Source: Streptococcus peroris ATCC 700780
Lineage (GTDB): Bacteria > Bacillota > Bacilli > Lactobacillales > Streptococcaceae
Length of the DNA: 64,000 nt
Direction of reading: 5' to 3'
NCBI RefSeq assembly: GCF_000187585.1
Contig: NZ_GL732463.1
Coordinates: 1,072,088-1,136,087 of the forward strand
A model generated the notes under the pieces. The model was not told where the DNA came from. It did no database searches and was given only the letters and a program-made list of their open reading frames with translations. Below, piece by piece: positions 18,884 to 27,051 of this stretch (position 1 is its first letter; the number at the start of each line of letters is the position of its first letter). The position numbers and the translations under genes were made by a program.

Positions 18884-19792
18884 TTAATCACTCTCACTAG
18901 TAAATAAATCTTCCCACTGAGTGATAGATGCTGGTAGGATTAATTTATATTTCTCATAGAAATCTAATAAATCGTTGTCCCCTATCCTAAATACATTTTC
19001 TATCTTATCTAAATTTATTACTCTCGGAGCATATAAATATACTAGATAACCTTCATCTACATATTGTTTAAATTCTAAAGCGTCAAGCTCCTTTGCCTTT
19101 TTGCCTTTCACTTGAACTACTGCTTTTCTTGGATTATTGATGTCTCTTGAGATCATCTCACATTCGATTTTTATGGTTGTAGACTTCTTTGCAATTGAAT
19201 TGGAAAGGACATAATAATTTTCCTTAATTTGAAGATATGAGATGACAAGTTCTTCTAAATCAAAAGCTGGTAAATTATCTAAAACAGCTCCTTTATACGG
19301 AATCACCTTATAATAATTACTTTTTGATAGTAGATTAAAGATTAACTTTGAGTATTCTATTATTATTTTATCACGAATATATCCTGCTGTACCTCCGTTA
19401 ACTCTATTGAAGGATGCTTTAATTTGTCCAGGAACTTGCATTCCAAAGTTATAAGCTTCAACTGGAATTTGTGCTCCAATGTCAATACGTTTTTCACAAA
19501 CTACTTCTGCCGGTGATTTCACTTTGCAAATCCAGTAATTTCCATTTAAATCTCGTGTCCATAATAAATCGTCAACTTTAGCATTTTGAAATATATTTAT
19601 TGCTGGATTGGCTTTACCTTTTACTTTTCTTACACGATTATAATATTCTCGAAAATCATCTGATTTAATATCTTCAGTCAATCCACTCCATCCAATAGCA
19701 ATGTACTGTTCTGAATTATTCAGACAGTAATCCACCATTTCCTGTCTAAAATTTGTATTTGTTTTTAAATGTATTCTAGCAACATAATCCAT
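18884..19792 (-). CDS. Putative PD-(D/E)XK-like nuclease with N-terminal reader-like domain
   Basis: A 302-residue protein not assignable to a named family. The first half has YIAIGW near residues 30-35 and KVDDLLWTRDLNGNYWICKV near 72-91, a layout like the PUA/EVE-type modified-base readers fused to restriction enzymes. The second half fits a PD-(D/E)XK fold: helix LEELVISYL near 179-187, a strand with Glu210/Glu212, then AVVQVKGKK with a Gln227-x-Lys229 in place of Glu-x-Lys, as in Mrr-type enzymes. GGAG lies before the ATG. It is the last gene of the AAA+/WYL cassette. Type IV-like restriction is an inference. The region is visibly AT-richer than guaA. Confidence 0.55.
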   Translation of the reverse strand: MDYVARIHLKTNTNFRQEMVDYCLNNSEQYIAIGWSGLTEDIKSDDFREYYNRVRKVKGKANPAINIFQNAKVDDLLWTRDLNGNYWICKVKSPAEVVCEKRIDIGAQIPVEAYNFGMQVPGQIKASFNRVNGGTAGYIRDKIIIEYSKLIFNLLSKSNYYKVIPYKGAVLDNLPAFDLEELVISYLQIKENYYVLSNSIAKKSTTIKIECEMISRDINNPRKAVVQVKGKKAKELDALEFKQYVDEGYLVYLYAPRVINLDKIENVFRIGDNDLLDFYEKYKLILPASITQWEDLFTSESD

Positions 19793-19945
19793 TTAAATGT
19801 TCTCCATTACTTTATCTTATTTTTTAGCCTCATAAATATTAGACTACATATTTCGAATTCTTGTTCTATACTATTCCTTTAGCTTGCGAGAATTATAGAA
19901 TCCTTTTCTAACAGACAAAAATTTCTCTTATTCTCTCTCAAGTAT

Positions 19946-20896
19946 CTAGTCAGTATAATTTCCTTGCATTTTCTTAATAAGAATCTTCACATCATCAATT
20001 AACGATTGAGGAGACAATACCGTTAGGGATTCCGCTTGACTCAACAGCCACCTCTTCAGTCCTGGTGTATCTTGACTCACAAATTCAATAATATTACCAT
20101 TTGATGTTTTTTCAATAATTTCTGCTGTTGGGAATTGATCAACAACAATTGCTGGGTCATTCGCGAATAGGACTCTGATGTTTAACTCTTTTCCTATGAA
20201 TGGATCTACACGCTTATTACGAATTTCACCATCACGAAATTTTCTTCCATATGAAAGAGAAGGTTTTTCTTTTTTAGATTCTGTCCAACTAAGTATTCTA
20301 TCTAATTTTAAAGTCATATAAGAATCAAATAATAAATTATAGGCTACTATGTAAAAATAATGAGCATCATAGTAAAGAGAGACTGGAAAAATTGTATGTT
20401 TCTTTTTAGTATTATATGGAGATTGATAATCAATATCTAGGACCAACTCCTTACGAATCATTTCAGACCATTCCCAAACCTTATCAATACGGTTTTGTGT
20501 GTCTGACAATGGTGCATAATTTAGCAACTCACTTGCAATAATACTAGAAACTTCTTTTTGCTCATCTTTTGAAATAAGTGCCAATAAACTATCAAGTAAT
20601 GACTTGTTTTCTTCCTTATTCAAAGAACGATTTTCTAGTAAAATCTTTGAAATTACAAGAATATCCTTTTTATTAAATAAAGATTTCCCTTTTAAATACC
20701 TAGTATGATGCCTCGTATCGTAAGCAAGTTCTGCTGCAACCATCGGTTGTGTATCTAAGAAACCAGACAGGAGAGAAAAATCTCGTTGTATAGTCTTTTC
20801 ACTAACACCAAATTCATCTGCAAGCTGAGCCTTAGCTAAATGTGCACCAGACTGTAATCGTAAAAATATAGTTAATAAGCGTTCTTGGTCGTTCAT
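19946..20896 (-). CDS. WYL-domain transcriptional regulator
   Basis: A 316-residue regulator: N-terminal helix-turn-helix of the HTH_11/DeoR type (about residues 1-60; LAKAQLADEFGVSEKTIQRDF), a central WYL domain (about 140-215; the core tripeptide is degenerate, seen in IFPVSLYYDAHYFYIVAYN) and a C-terminal WCX-like extension. WYL proteins sense nucleic-acid ligands and often control defence loci such as BREX and CBASS. A TGTTATACT extended -10 lies just upstream on minus, so it probably has its own promoter in addition to read-through from the ATPase gene. Gaps on both sides are 130-150 bases without genes. Confidence 0.85.
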   Translation of the reverse strand: MNDQERLLTIFLRLQSGAHLAKAQLADEFGVSEKTIQRDFSLLSGFLDTQPMVAAELAYDTRHHTRYLKGKSLFNKKDILVISKILLENRSLNKEENKSLLDSLLALISKDEQKEVSSIIASELLNYAPLSDTQNRIDKVWEWSEMIRKELVLDIDYQSPYNTKKKHTIFPVSLYYDAHYFYIVAYNLLFDSYMTLKLDRILSWTESKKEKPSLSYGRKFRDGEIRNKRVDPFIGKELNIRVLFANDPAIVVDQFPTAEIIEKTSNGNIIEFVSQDTPGLKRWLLSQAESLTVLSPQSLIDDVKILIKKMQGNYTD

Positions 20897-21025
20897 ATAA
20901 TCCTAAATCCTTTAACAATAGTATAACATTTCCAATGGCTTAGATTCAATCAATTTACTAGTTCAAATCTTCTACCAATACTACTAGTACCTATTTCTTC
21001 CTTTAAAGTCTATTATAGGTTCCTT

Positions 21026-22891
21026 CTACCTTCCGAATCCTATCAACGATATTGATTTTGATGATTTTGCTTCAATAGCTACAATAGCCTTATGGATATC
21101 TGTCAATATAATTTGATTTAAAAAGGTATCATTTTCTAACTGAATCTTATCACCTTCAATCACTCGTTGTGCTTGACTGAAGACAATTTCATCTACTAAT
21201 TTACGGACGTATCTAGCATTTCCAAAGTTTCTACAATTGACAACTTCTGAAAAATGCTGATGGAGTAGCGTCTTACAATCATCGGTTAATTGATAATGCC
21301 TCTTATTTATCATCAATTCTAAAATAGCAATTAGTTGTTCAATTGTATAATCCAAAAATTTTATTTCTCTAGAAATTCTAGAGGAAAGTCCCGGGTTAGT
21401 TTCAATGAATTGGGCCATCAATTCTTCATACCCAGCAAAAATAACCAACACCTCATCCCGACGATTTTCCATTTCTTGTATAAGCGCTGAAATAGCTTCA
21501 TGTCCAAAATCTCTCTCACTACTAGGGATAAGACTATAAGCCTCATCTATAAAGAGCACTCCTCCCCTTGCATCATCAAAAGCTTTTCTTACTTTTGGAG
21601 CAGTTTGGCCAACATATTCACCAACAAGATCCGTTCGACCTACTTCTACTAACTTATTCTCTTGAATTATCTTATTGTTGTATAAAATTTCTGAAAAAAG
21701 CCTAGCAACTACTGTTTTACCAGTCCCTGGGTTTCCAGAAAAAACAAGATGACGATTTAATATTTCATTACTATATCCATGAGCCTGACGCAACGCAGAA
21801 ACTCGATTATAAGCTAACTGCTGGTTTAGAACTATTTTCACTTCTTCTAAACCGATTAATTCACTCAACTTTTTCTCCGCATTTTCTTCGTCTTCAACTG
21901 AAGATTCATTTTGGAGAATAAATCCATCCAGACTTAATTCGTTTTTATCTGAAGGATCATAATCATTTTGTACTGCAAATTCAACAAGCTCTTGAACAAA
22001 AATACGAACTTCTTTAGCATCCTTTAGTACTTTATTATCTTCTATTAATCGTTCAAAATCTTCATTACTCAATTGAACACCTTTTTTGTTTAGCATCTGA
22101 AGCCCGATTTTTTTAAGCTCTGCTTCATCATAATTCGGGAAATTAACAATCGATACCTTATTAAAATCTTCAAGTAACTCTCTTTTTATAGATTCTGCCT
22201 CTTGGATAGTTCTCGCAATAATGATGTTAATTGAATGCCCCTTCTTTTGTCTAAATGTATCGTAAATATCTGATTTTGTTTTTGGCCTTACTGAAAGATA
22301 ATCAACTAATATTGGGACATCTTTTTCGCCTATCTTAGGAATAGAAAAATTATTACAATTTACAAATATTGCATTCATTTCAAAAAGAGACATCAGAAAT
22401 TTGATAGCAAACTTACGGCCAGATCCCTTCTCACCATTAAAAATATAAAAGTGTTGCTGTTGTTCATTATTATTTATTTTTTCTTGAAATGAAAGGTATG
22501 TAATTAGTTCTTGAACAGCCTTCTTAAAATCAGCGAGACCACAAATATTTTTCAATTCATCCAACTTTTCCAAATTAGGCTTTAGATGATAAGACGTTGT
22601 CTCTTTATTTGCACTTAATAAGAATTTTACTAGTTCTCTTCTATCACTTGTTTCAAGTTTCTTCATAAAATCACTTTCTGTTAGAGTTTTAACTTTTTTT
22701 AATGTAAACTCATGATCAAAAAAATCCTTTATTTTCCCCATAATTTCTTGATCATTGTAATTTTCTTGAGAAATAAGGTAATAATCTTCATCCTCTTTTA
22801 ATAGTAATAAACGATTAGTCTTAATAAAATCTTCTGATTGAGTTTTTAAGAAATCATCCGGATTCTTAAACTCGACTTGATAATAATGCAT
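21026..22891 (-). CDS. Tandem AAA+ ATPase, CbxX/SpoVK-like
   Basis: A 621-residue cytoplasmic protein. The C-terminal half (about residues 345-610) is a canonical CbxX/CfqX-SpoVK type AAA+ module: Walker A GNPGTGKT near 384-391, pore-region GEYVGQTAPKV, Walker B GVLFIDEAY near 440, sensor I VIFAGYEE and an arginine-finger region LSSRISREI. A second, divergent AAA-like module lies near residues 115-330, with GEKGSGRK where Walker A would be, so it is probably not catalytic. Residues 1-110 are unique. It is the first gene of the cassette. AGAGG precedes the ATG. A terminator-like hairpin lies 37-66 bases upstream. Function is unknown; remodelling of a partner protein is the natural inference. 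Confidence 0.85.
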   Translation of the reverse strand: MHYYQVEFKNPDDFLKTQSEDFIKTNRLLLLKEDEDYYLISQENYNDQEIMGKIKDFFDHEFTLKKVKTLTESDFMKKLETSDRRELVKFLLSANKETTSYHLKPNLEKLDELKNICGLADFKKAVQELITYLSFQEKINNNEQQQHFYIFNGEKGSGRKFAIKFLMSLFEMNAIFVNCNNFSIPKIGEKDVPILVDYLSVRPKTKSDIYDTFRQKKGHSINIIIARTIQEAESIKRELLEDFNKVSIVNFPNYDEAELKKIGLQMLNKKGVQLSNEDFERLIEDNKVLKDAKEVRIFVQELVEFAVQNDYDPSDKNELSLDGFILQNESSVEDEENAEKKLSELIGLEEVKIVLNQQLAYNRVSALRQAHGYSNEILNRHLVFSGNPGTGKTVVARLFSEILYNNKIIQENKLVEVGRTDLVGEYVGQTAPKVRKAFDDARGGVLFIDEAYSLIPSSERDFGHEAISALIQEMENRRDEVLVIFAGYEELMAQFIETNPGLSSRISREIKFLDYTIEQLIAILELMINKRHYQLTDDCKTLLHQHFSEVVNCRNFGNARYVRKLVDEIVFSQAQRVIEGDKIQLENDTFLNQIILTDIHKAIVAIEAKSSKSISLIGFGR

Positions 22892-22927
22892 TTAAGTACA
22901 CCTCTTTTTATTGATAATTTAAGTTTA

Positions 22928-22957
22928 CAAAAAAGAGTAGACAAATTATGTCCACTC
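22928..22957 (-). terminator. Intrinsic terminator/attenuator upstream of the AAA+ gene
   Basis: On the minus strand GAGTGGACA and TGTCTACTC form a nine-base-pair stem with one mismatch or wobble around TAATT, followed by six T. It lies between the helicase terminator and the AAA+ start, only 37 bases before that ATG, where no gene ends. It may attenuate cassette transcription. Confidence 0.7.
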
Positions 22958-23057
22958 AATTATTAAAATATAGAATTTTATGGAAATAACCTATGATTAA
23001 TTTTAATTTTTTCAATATCATCTACTTATGAATTCTGACAATCTCGATATAGAACTA

Positions 23058-23091
23058 TAAAAAAACAGTAAAACCTCTTGGTTCTACTGTT
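23058..23091 (-). terminator. Intrinsic terminator after the DEAD-box helicase
   Basis: AACAGTAgAACC / GGTTtTACTGTT stem on minus with a TCTT-type loop and a T tract, placed just past the stop that ends the frameshifted helicase tail. Confidence 0.85.
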
Positions 23092-23097
23092 CTAATT

Positions 23098-23219
23098 TTA
23101 AAATGTTTGGCGTTTAGCTTTGCGCTCTGCACGTCCACGGGCACGACTTTCTGCTCGCTTGGTTTTACGACGTTTTTCATCCACTGCCCACTGGATTTTT
23201 TTCTTATAACCTGGTTTAA
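23098..23219 (-). pseudogene. Out-of-frame C-terminal tail of the helicase
   Basis: Reading one frame over from the helicase stop gives 40 further codons before TAA at 23098-23100. The peptide is strongly basic and Arg/Lys-rich (starting IKPGYKKKIQWAVDEKRR and ending RAERKAKRQTF), the expected RNA-binding tail of this helicase subfamily. The frames join at a run of six A on the coding strand (23220-23225 region); five A would restore one reading frame through to TAA. A homopolymer sequencing error is possible. Confidence 0.75.
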
Positions 23220-24439
23220 TTTTTTCTTTTCTTTTTAACCAAGCCAATCATTTCGATATCCAGTTTTTCCTGCTTCTTCTCACGATTGGCACGGCGATCA
23301 CGGTCATAAGTATCTTGAAATTCTCCGTCTTTAACCACTTTAGGAGTAAACTTGATACCTAATTTCTCCAACTCACGGATATCAGAGTCATCACTAGGCT
23401 GGTAAAGGGTAATGGCTGTTCCCGGTAGACCATTACGTCCAGTTCGTCCAACACGGTGGACAAAGAAGGACAAGTCTTGAGGAATGGCATCGTTAATGAC
23501 ATGGCTGACACCTTCGATATCAATCCCACGCGCAGCTAAGTCAGTCGCAACGATATACTCAAAATCAAGGTTCTTGACCTGATTCATGATCCGTTTGCGT
23601 TCACGAGGAGCAATATCTCCATGAATCTTAGCCACCTTTAAGCCTTGAGCTGTTAGGTAGCTGTGCAATTCATCCGCACGAGTTTTTGTATTGACAAAAA
23701 TCATGGCTAAGTATGGTTGCATGACTTGAGTTAATTCATAAATCTGAGCATTCTTGTCTCGTCCCTTGGTCGAAATCAACCAGTTGTCAATGGTATCAGA
23801 GATGACTGTCTTGGTCTTGATTTTTTCCATGACAGGATTTGACAAGTATTTTTTCAAGAATGGTTGCAATTTTTGCGGAATAGTCGCTGAAAAGACCATA
23901 AACTGTAAGTCTTTTGGAAGACTTCCTGCAATCTTATCAACCGTCTCCAAGAATCCCATATCCAAGGTCATATCAGCTTCATCTACTACAAAGGTCTGTG
24001 CCTTGTGAATGGCAAGATCACCAGATTTTACCAGATCATAGATACGACCTGGTGTTCCGATGACGATATGGGGCTGGTTGCTTGCCAGTTTGTCAATTTG
24101 GCGAGCCTTGTCTGTTCCACCTACATAGTTGGCAACTCGAATCTCTACTTCTGAGTGTCCTGCGATCTGACGAGCCGCTTGATAAATCTGAGTTGCCAAC
24201 TCACGACTAGGAGCTGTGATAACGACTTGTACACTATCACTCTCTTCATCCAGTTGTTGAAAAATCGGTAACAAGAAAGTATGAGTCTTTCCAGAACCAG
24301 TTTTTGATTCACCGACCAAGTCACGACCCGCTAGGACAATAGGAATCAACTTTTCCTGAACCTCGGTAGGAGTGGTAAACTTCAACTCCTCTAATGCTTC
24401 TTCTATATATTTCTTAAATTTAAATTGTGTAAATGACAT
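23216..24439 (-). CDS. DEAD-box ATP-dependent RNA helicase (CshB-like), tail lost by frameshift
   Basis: A 407-residue DEAD-box RNA helicase, probably acting in ribosome assembly or mRNA turnover. All core motifs are intact: motif I SKTGSGKT, Ia APSRELATQ, Ib GTPGR, II VDEAD, III SAT, V ATDLAARGID and VI HRVGRTGR. GAGGAT precedes the ATG. The frame stops at KKKRKN because of an extra A in an A-run. The next frame continues with a 40-residue basic tail, so the full-length gene would run to 23098 and encode about 448 residues. The helicase core should remain functional, but RNA affinity could be reduced. The subfamily name CshB is by similarity of pattern only. Confidence 0.9.
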   Translation of the reverse strand: MSFTQFKFKKYIEEALEELKFTTPTEVQEKLIPIVLAGRDLVGESKTGSGKTHTFLLPIFQQLDEESDSVQVVITAPSRELATQIYQAARQIAGHSEVEIRVANYVGGTDKARQIDKLASNQPHIVIGTPGRIYDLVKSGDLAIHKAQTFVVDEADMTLDMGFLETVDKIAGSLPKDLQFMVFSATIPQKLQPFLKKYLSNPVMEKIKTKTVISDTIDNWLISTKGRDKNAQIYELTQVMQPYLAMIFVNTKTRADELHSYLTAQGLKVAKIHGDIAPRERKRIMNQVKNLDFEYIVATDLAARGIDIEGVSHVINDAIPQDLSFFVHRVGRTGRNGLPGTAITLYQPSDDSDIRELEKLGIKFTPKVVKDGEFQDTYDRDRRANREKKQEKLDIEMIGLVKKKRKN

Positions 24440-24551
24440 AGTATCCTCAATTCTATCTATCTTTTCATTATACCATAATTTAGTTGATTACAGGGAGGGT
24501 TTTCGGTCAAAATAAACGCCATGAAATTCAAATGGCTCAGGATACAAGACA

Positions 24552-24583
24552 AACACTCCTAGTTACTATGAACAAGGAGTGTT
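24552..24583 (-). terminator. Intrinsic terminator after the siderophore operon
   Basis: AACACTCCT and AGGAGTGTT arms with a 14-base loop; on the minus strand it follows the esterase stop. The T tract is weak (TTTGTCTTG). Confidence 0.7.
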
Positions 24584-24589
24584 ATAGGA

Positions 24590-25285
24590 TTACTTAAGCT
24601 TCCATTCGTCTCTCAGCCAATCACAAAAATGATGATAACGTTCCTTCAGAGCTTCATGATGCCCATAAGCATCAAATGTGCAATAAGTCGAAGGGACTTT
24701 CTCTGAAATCAGATCATGTAGATCTCTGGCATAAATAGGAGACTTAGACAGACGATTGGAATGATTGGCACCTTCTGTCTGACCATTCTGCAGATAAATC
24801 AGGCTTTGGCTCTGTATCAAGTCATGTTCCCTGCAAAATTCTGTAAAATCAGGATACCAGAAGGAACCACAGATAGAAAAGATACAGGTCGCAGGAAGAT
24901 AACTACTATAGAGACTATAGACAGCTGCAAGACCGCCTAGTGAATAGCCACCATAGGCAATCTTACTTTCATCTATCAAGTAGTCTTTTTTTAGAGTGGT
25001 TAGAATTCCTTGAAAGAGCTTTTGATGGTATTGGTCTACCTTTCCACCAAATTCTGGTGCTCCTTTTTTCAAAGAACTAGCTTTCCAAGGTGTAAAGTCA
25101 TCGAGACGATTTTCTGGAATTAAACCTACCAAAATCACTGATTGAGATAGATCTGATAGATAGTCCAGTTCTCCATCATTTAGGAGCACAAGTGGGTAGG
25201 CTTGTTTAGAGTCATAGTTTGAAGGCAGACTGACCCTAACTCGAATTCCTTGCCAGTTAAACTCCTTATTTCTTGATAAAGTCAT
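24590..25285 (-). CDS. Alpha/beta hydrolase, putative siderophore esterase
   Basis: A protein of about 231 residues of the esterase-D/Fes-IroE type. The nucleophile elbow is GGYSLGG, the acid region lies near the NGQTEGANHS segment, and the C-terminal GHHEALKERYHHFCDWL carries the likely catalytic His. It overlaps the end of the binding-protein gene by 20 bases (ATG at 25285; an in-frame TTG at 25306 would add seven residues), so it is the last gene of the uptake operon. By analogy with trilactone esterases it could release iron from an imported ferri-siderophore in the cytoplasm. No signal peptide is seen. Substrate is inferred only from context. Confidence 0.75.
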   Translation of the reverse strand: MTLSRNKEFNWQGIRVRVSLPSNYDSKQAYPLVLLNDGELDYLSDLSQSVILVGLIPENRLDDFTPWKASSLKKGAPEFGGKVDQYHQKLFQGILTTLKKDYLIDESKIAYGGYSLGGLAAVYSLYSSYLPATCIFSICGSFWYPDFTEFCREHDLIQSQSLIYLQNGQTEGANHSNRLSKSPIYARDLHDLISEKVPSTYCTFDAYGHHEALKERYHHFCDWLRDEWKLK

Positions 25286-26276
25286 TGATCTTTTCAAGGG
25301 AATCAATCACTGCAGGACCGTAGTCCATCAACTCATAGTAAGAGATGGTCATAATTTTTTGGTTCTTGATTGCGGGTACATTTCCCAAAATAGCATTTGC
25401 CTTCATCAAATCCACTGCCTTTTCATCCAACTTTTTATTGCGGTCGCTAGTTACATAGACAATCAACTCTGGATTCATGGATACTAGATTTTCCAAGGTC
25501 AAGCCAGATGTTCCTGTTGCAACATTGGTATAACCTAATTGGTTAAGTAAGCTTTCTTGAAGGGCTGACTTATAAGCACCAAAGGTTTCATCGTTGTAAG
25601 CTACCATAATCAAAGCTTTTTTCTTTTCACCCTGTGTTTCTGGGTTGGCTTTTTTAACTGCATCGATTTTAGCTTGCAATTGCTCTGCGTATTGATTAGC
25701 CTTGTCTTGGACATTGAAAATGGTACCAATATTCTTCACGTCTTCTACAATATTTCCCAAATCCTGTTGAATATTTGAAAGTGAAGCTTTTTGCGTATAA
25801 ACAGGGATTTTATTTTCATTCCAAGCGCTAATCGTTCCCATTGACTTTTCAGAGAACATCATGTTACGTCCCATCAAGGCATCTGGTTCGTAGGAAAGAA
25901 CCGTTTCTTGTGAGACAGACTTTTTATCACCAATATGAGGGATGGCTTCAATAGCGTCCTTGTATTTACCAGTTACAGCATTATCAGGATTGAGCATGCC
26001 AGCAATTTTATCTTGCAAACCGAGTTCAAGTAGGATTTCAGTTGTTGAGAGGTTGTTTGTGATAACTTTTTCAGGAGCCTTTTCAAAGACTTGTTCGACT
26101 TCATTTCCTTTGGCATCGTATGTTTTGATAGTTACAGGATAGCTGGTTTCTGTATTGGCTTTTTGACTGGCTTCTGTTGCAGCTGGTGCCGTTGCTGTTT
26201 CTTTAGATGCGTTACTACAAGCTGCCAAGGTTAAGGCAGCCACTGTTACGAGCAAAATACTAAGTGTTTTTTTCAT
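25266..26276 (-). CDS. Iron-siderophore-type ABC transporter substrate-binding lipoprotein
   Basis: A 336-residue lipoprotein with a signal peptide and the lipobox LTLAAC (Cys20), followed by an Ala/Thr-rich linker to about residue 45. The mature part is a class III (FhuD/BtuF/FecB-like) binding protein: KVITNNLSTTEILLELGL, IPHIGDKKSVSQETVLSYEPDAL and the C-terminal MDYGPAVIDSLEKINDF are typical. It delivers ferric siderophore, haem or cobalamin-type ligands to the permease encoded two genes upstream. The esterase next to it favours a siderophore. Streptococci of this group carry several such systems (Pia, Piu and others), and I cannot say which this is. Confidence 0.87.
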   Translation of the reverse strand: MKKTLSILLVTVAALTLAACSNASKETATAPAATEASQKANTETSYPVTIKTYDAKGNEVEQVFEKAPEKVITNNLSTTEILLELGLQDKIAGMLNPDNAVTGKYKDAIEAIPHIGDKKSVSQETVLSYEPDALMGRNMMFSEKSMGTISAWNENKIPVYTQKASLSNIQQDLGNIVEDVKNIGTIFNVQDKANQYAEQLQAKIDAVKKANPETQGEKKKALIMVAYNDETFGAYKSALQESLLNQLGYTNVATGTSGLTLENLVSMNPELIVYVTSDRNKKLDEKAVDLMKANAILGNVPAIKNQKIMTISYYELMDYGPAVIDSLEKINDFIKK

Positions 26277-26294
26277 GTTAATTTCCTTTAAATC

Positions 26295-27050
26295 TTATAA
26301 ATAGTGAATCATGGCTTGCTGATCTTCTGTCCAAGTTACCTTACTTTGGACACCATAGACAGCCTGCAAAGACTCAGGTGTGATGGTCTCTTTTGGAGTC
26401 CCTTGGTAAACAATCTCTCCTTCTTTCATCAGATAGAGATAGTCTGAATAGCGACAAGCCAGCTGAATATCATGCAAAACAGCTAGTACATTGATATGGA
26501 GATTTTTGACAATAGTTAACAAGTCCAGCTGGTACTTGATATCCAAGTGATTAGTCGGCTCGTCTAAGAGCAAGAGTGAAGGTTCTTGAGCTAAGGCGCG
26601 TGCTAACAAAACTCGCTGTTTCTCCCCACCTGATAGTGAAGAATAAAGTCGATTTCTTTTTTCAAACATGTCTACCTTGACCAAAGCATCCTCAACCAAA
26701 GCAAAATCACTTTCTTTTTCCTTTTGTAAGAAAGAGAGATGAGGTGTTCTGCCCAGCAGAACGATTTCTTCAACCGTACAATCAAACTGGAGTTGATTAA
26801 ACTGCGTGATGACTGCCATCTGTCTCGCCGTTTCCTTCACGCTCATTTGTTCTATCGGTTTCCCGTCTAGAGAAATCAAGCCCTGATTCGGTTTTTCCTG
26901 ACGATAGATGAGTTTTAATAGACTCGTCTTCCCACTTCCATTGGGTCCCAAAATGGTATGAAATTGGTTGCCCTCAAGTTTCAGTGAGACTCCTTTGAGA
27001 ATTTTTTTCTCTCCGATTTCGAAGTGAATATCCTGGCAAATTAAGTCCAT
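26295..27050 (-). CDS. Iron-siderophore-type ABC transporter ATPase (FecE family)
   Basis: A 251-residue ATPase of the FecE/FhuC/HmuV family. Walker A GPNGSGKTS is near residues 34-42, the signature is LSGGEKQR, Walker B is LLLLDEPTNHLD and the H-loop is VLHDIQLA. It lies one base after the permease gene and 18 bases before the binding-protein gene in the same operon. It powers uptake through the FecCD-type permease. Confidence 0.9.
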   Translation of the reverse strand: MDLICQDIHFEIGEKKILKGVSLKLEGNQFHTILGPNGSGKTSLLKLIYRQEKPNQGLISLDGKPIEQMSVKETARQMAVITQFNQLQFDCTVEEIVLLGRTPHLSFLQKEKESDFALVEDALVKVDMFEKRNRLYSSLSGGEKQRVLLARALAQEPSLLLLDEPTNHLDIKYQLDLLTIVKNLHINVLAVLHDIQLACRYSDYLYLMKEGEIVYQGTPKETITPESLQAVYGVQSKVTWTEDQQAMIHYL

Positions 27051-27051
27051 A

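Noticed and set aside
18448-23097. attL/attR direct repeats for an island at guaA
   Set aside because: I looked for a second copy of the guaA 3' end beyond the cassette and saw none, and there is no integrase gene.
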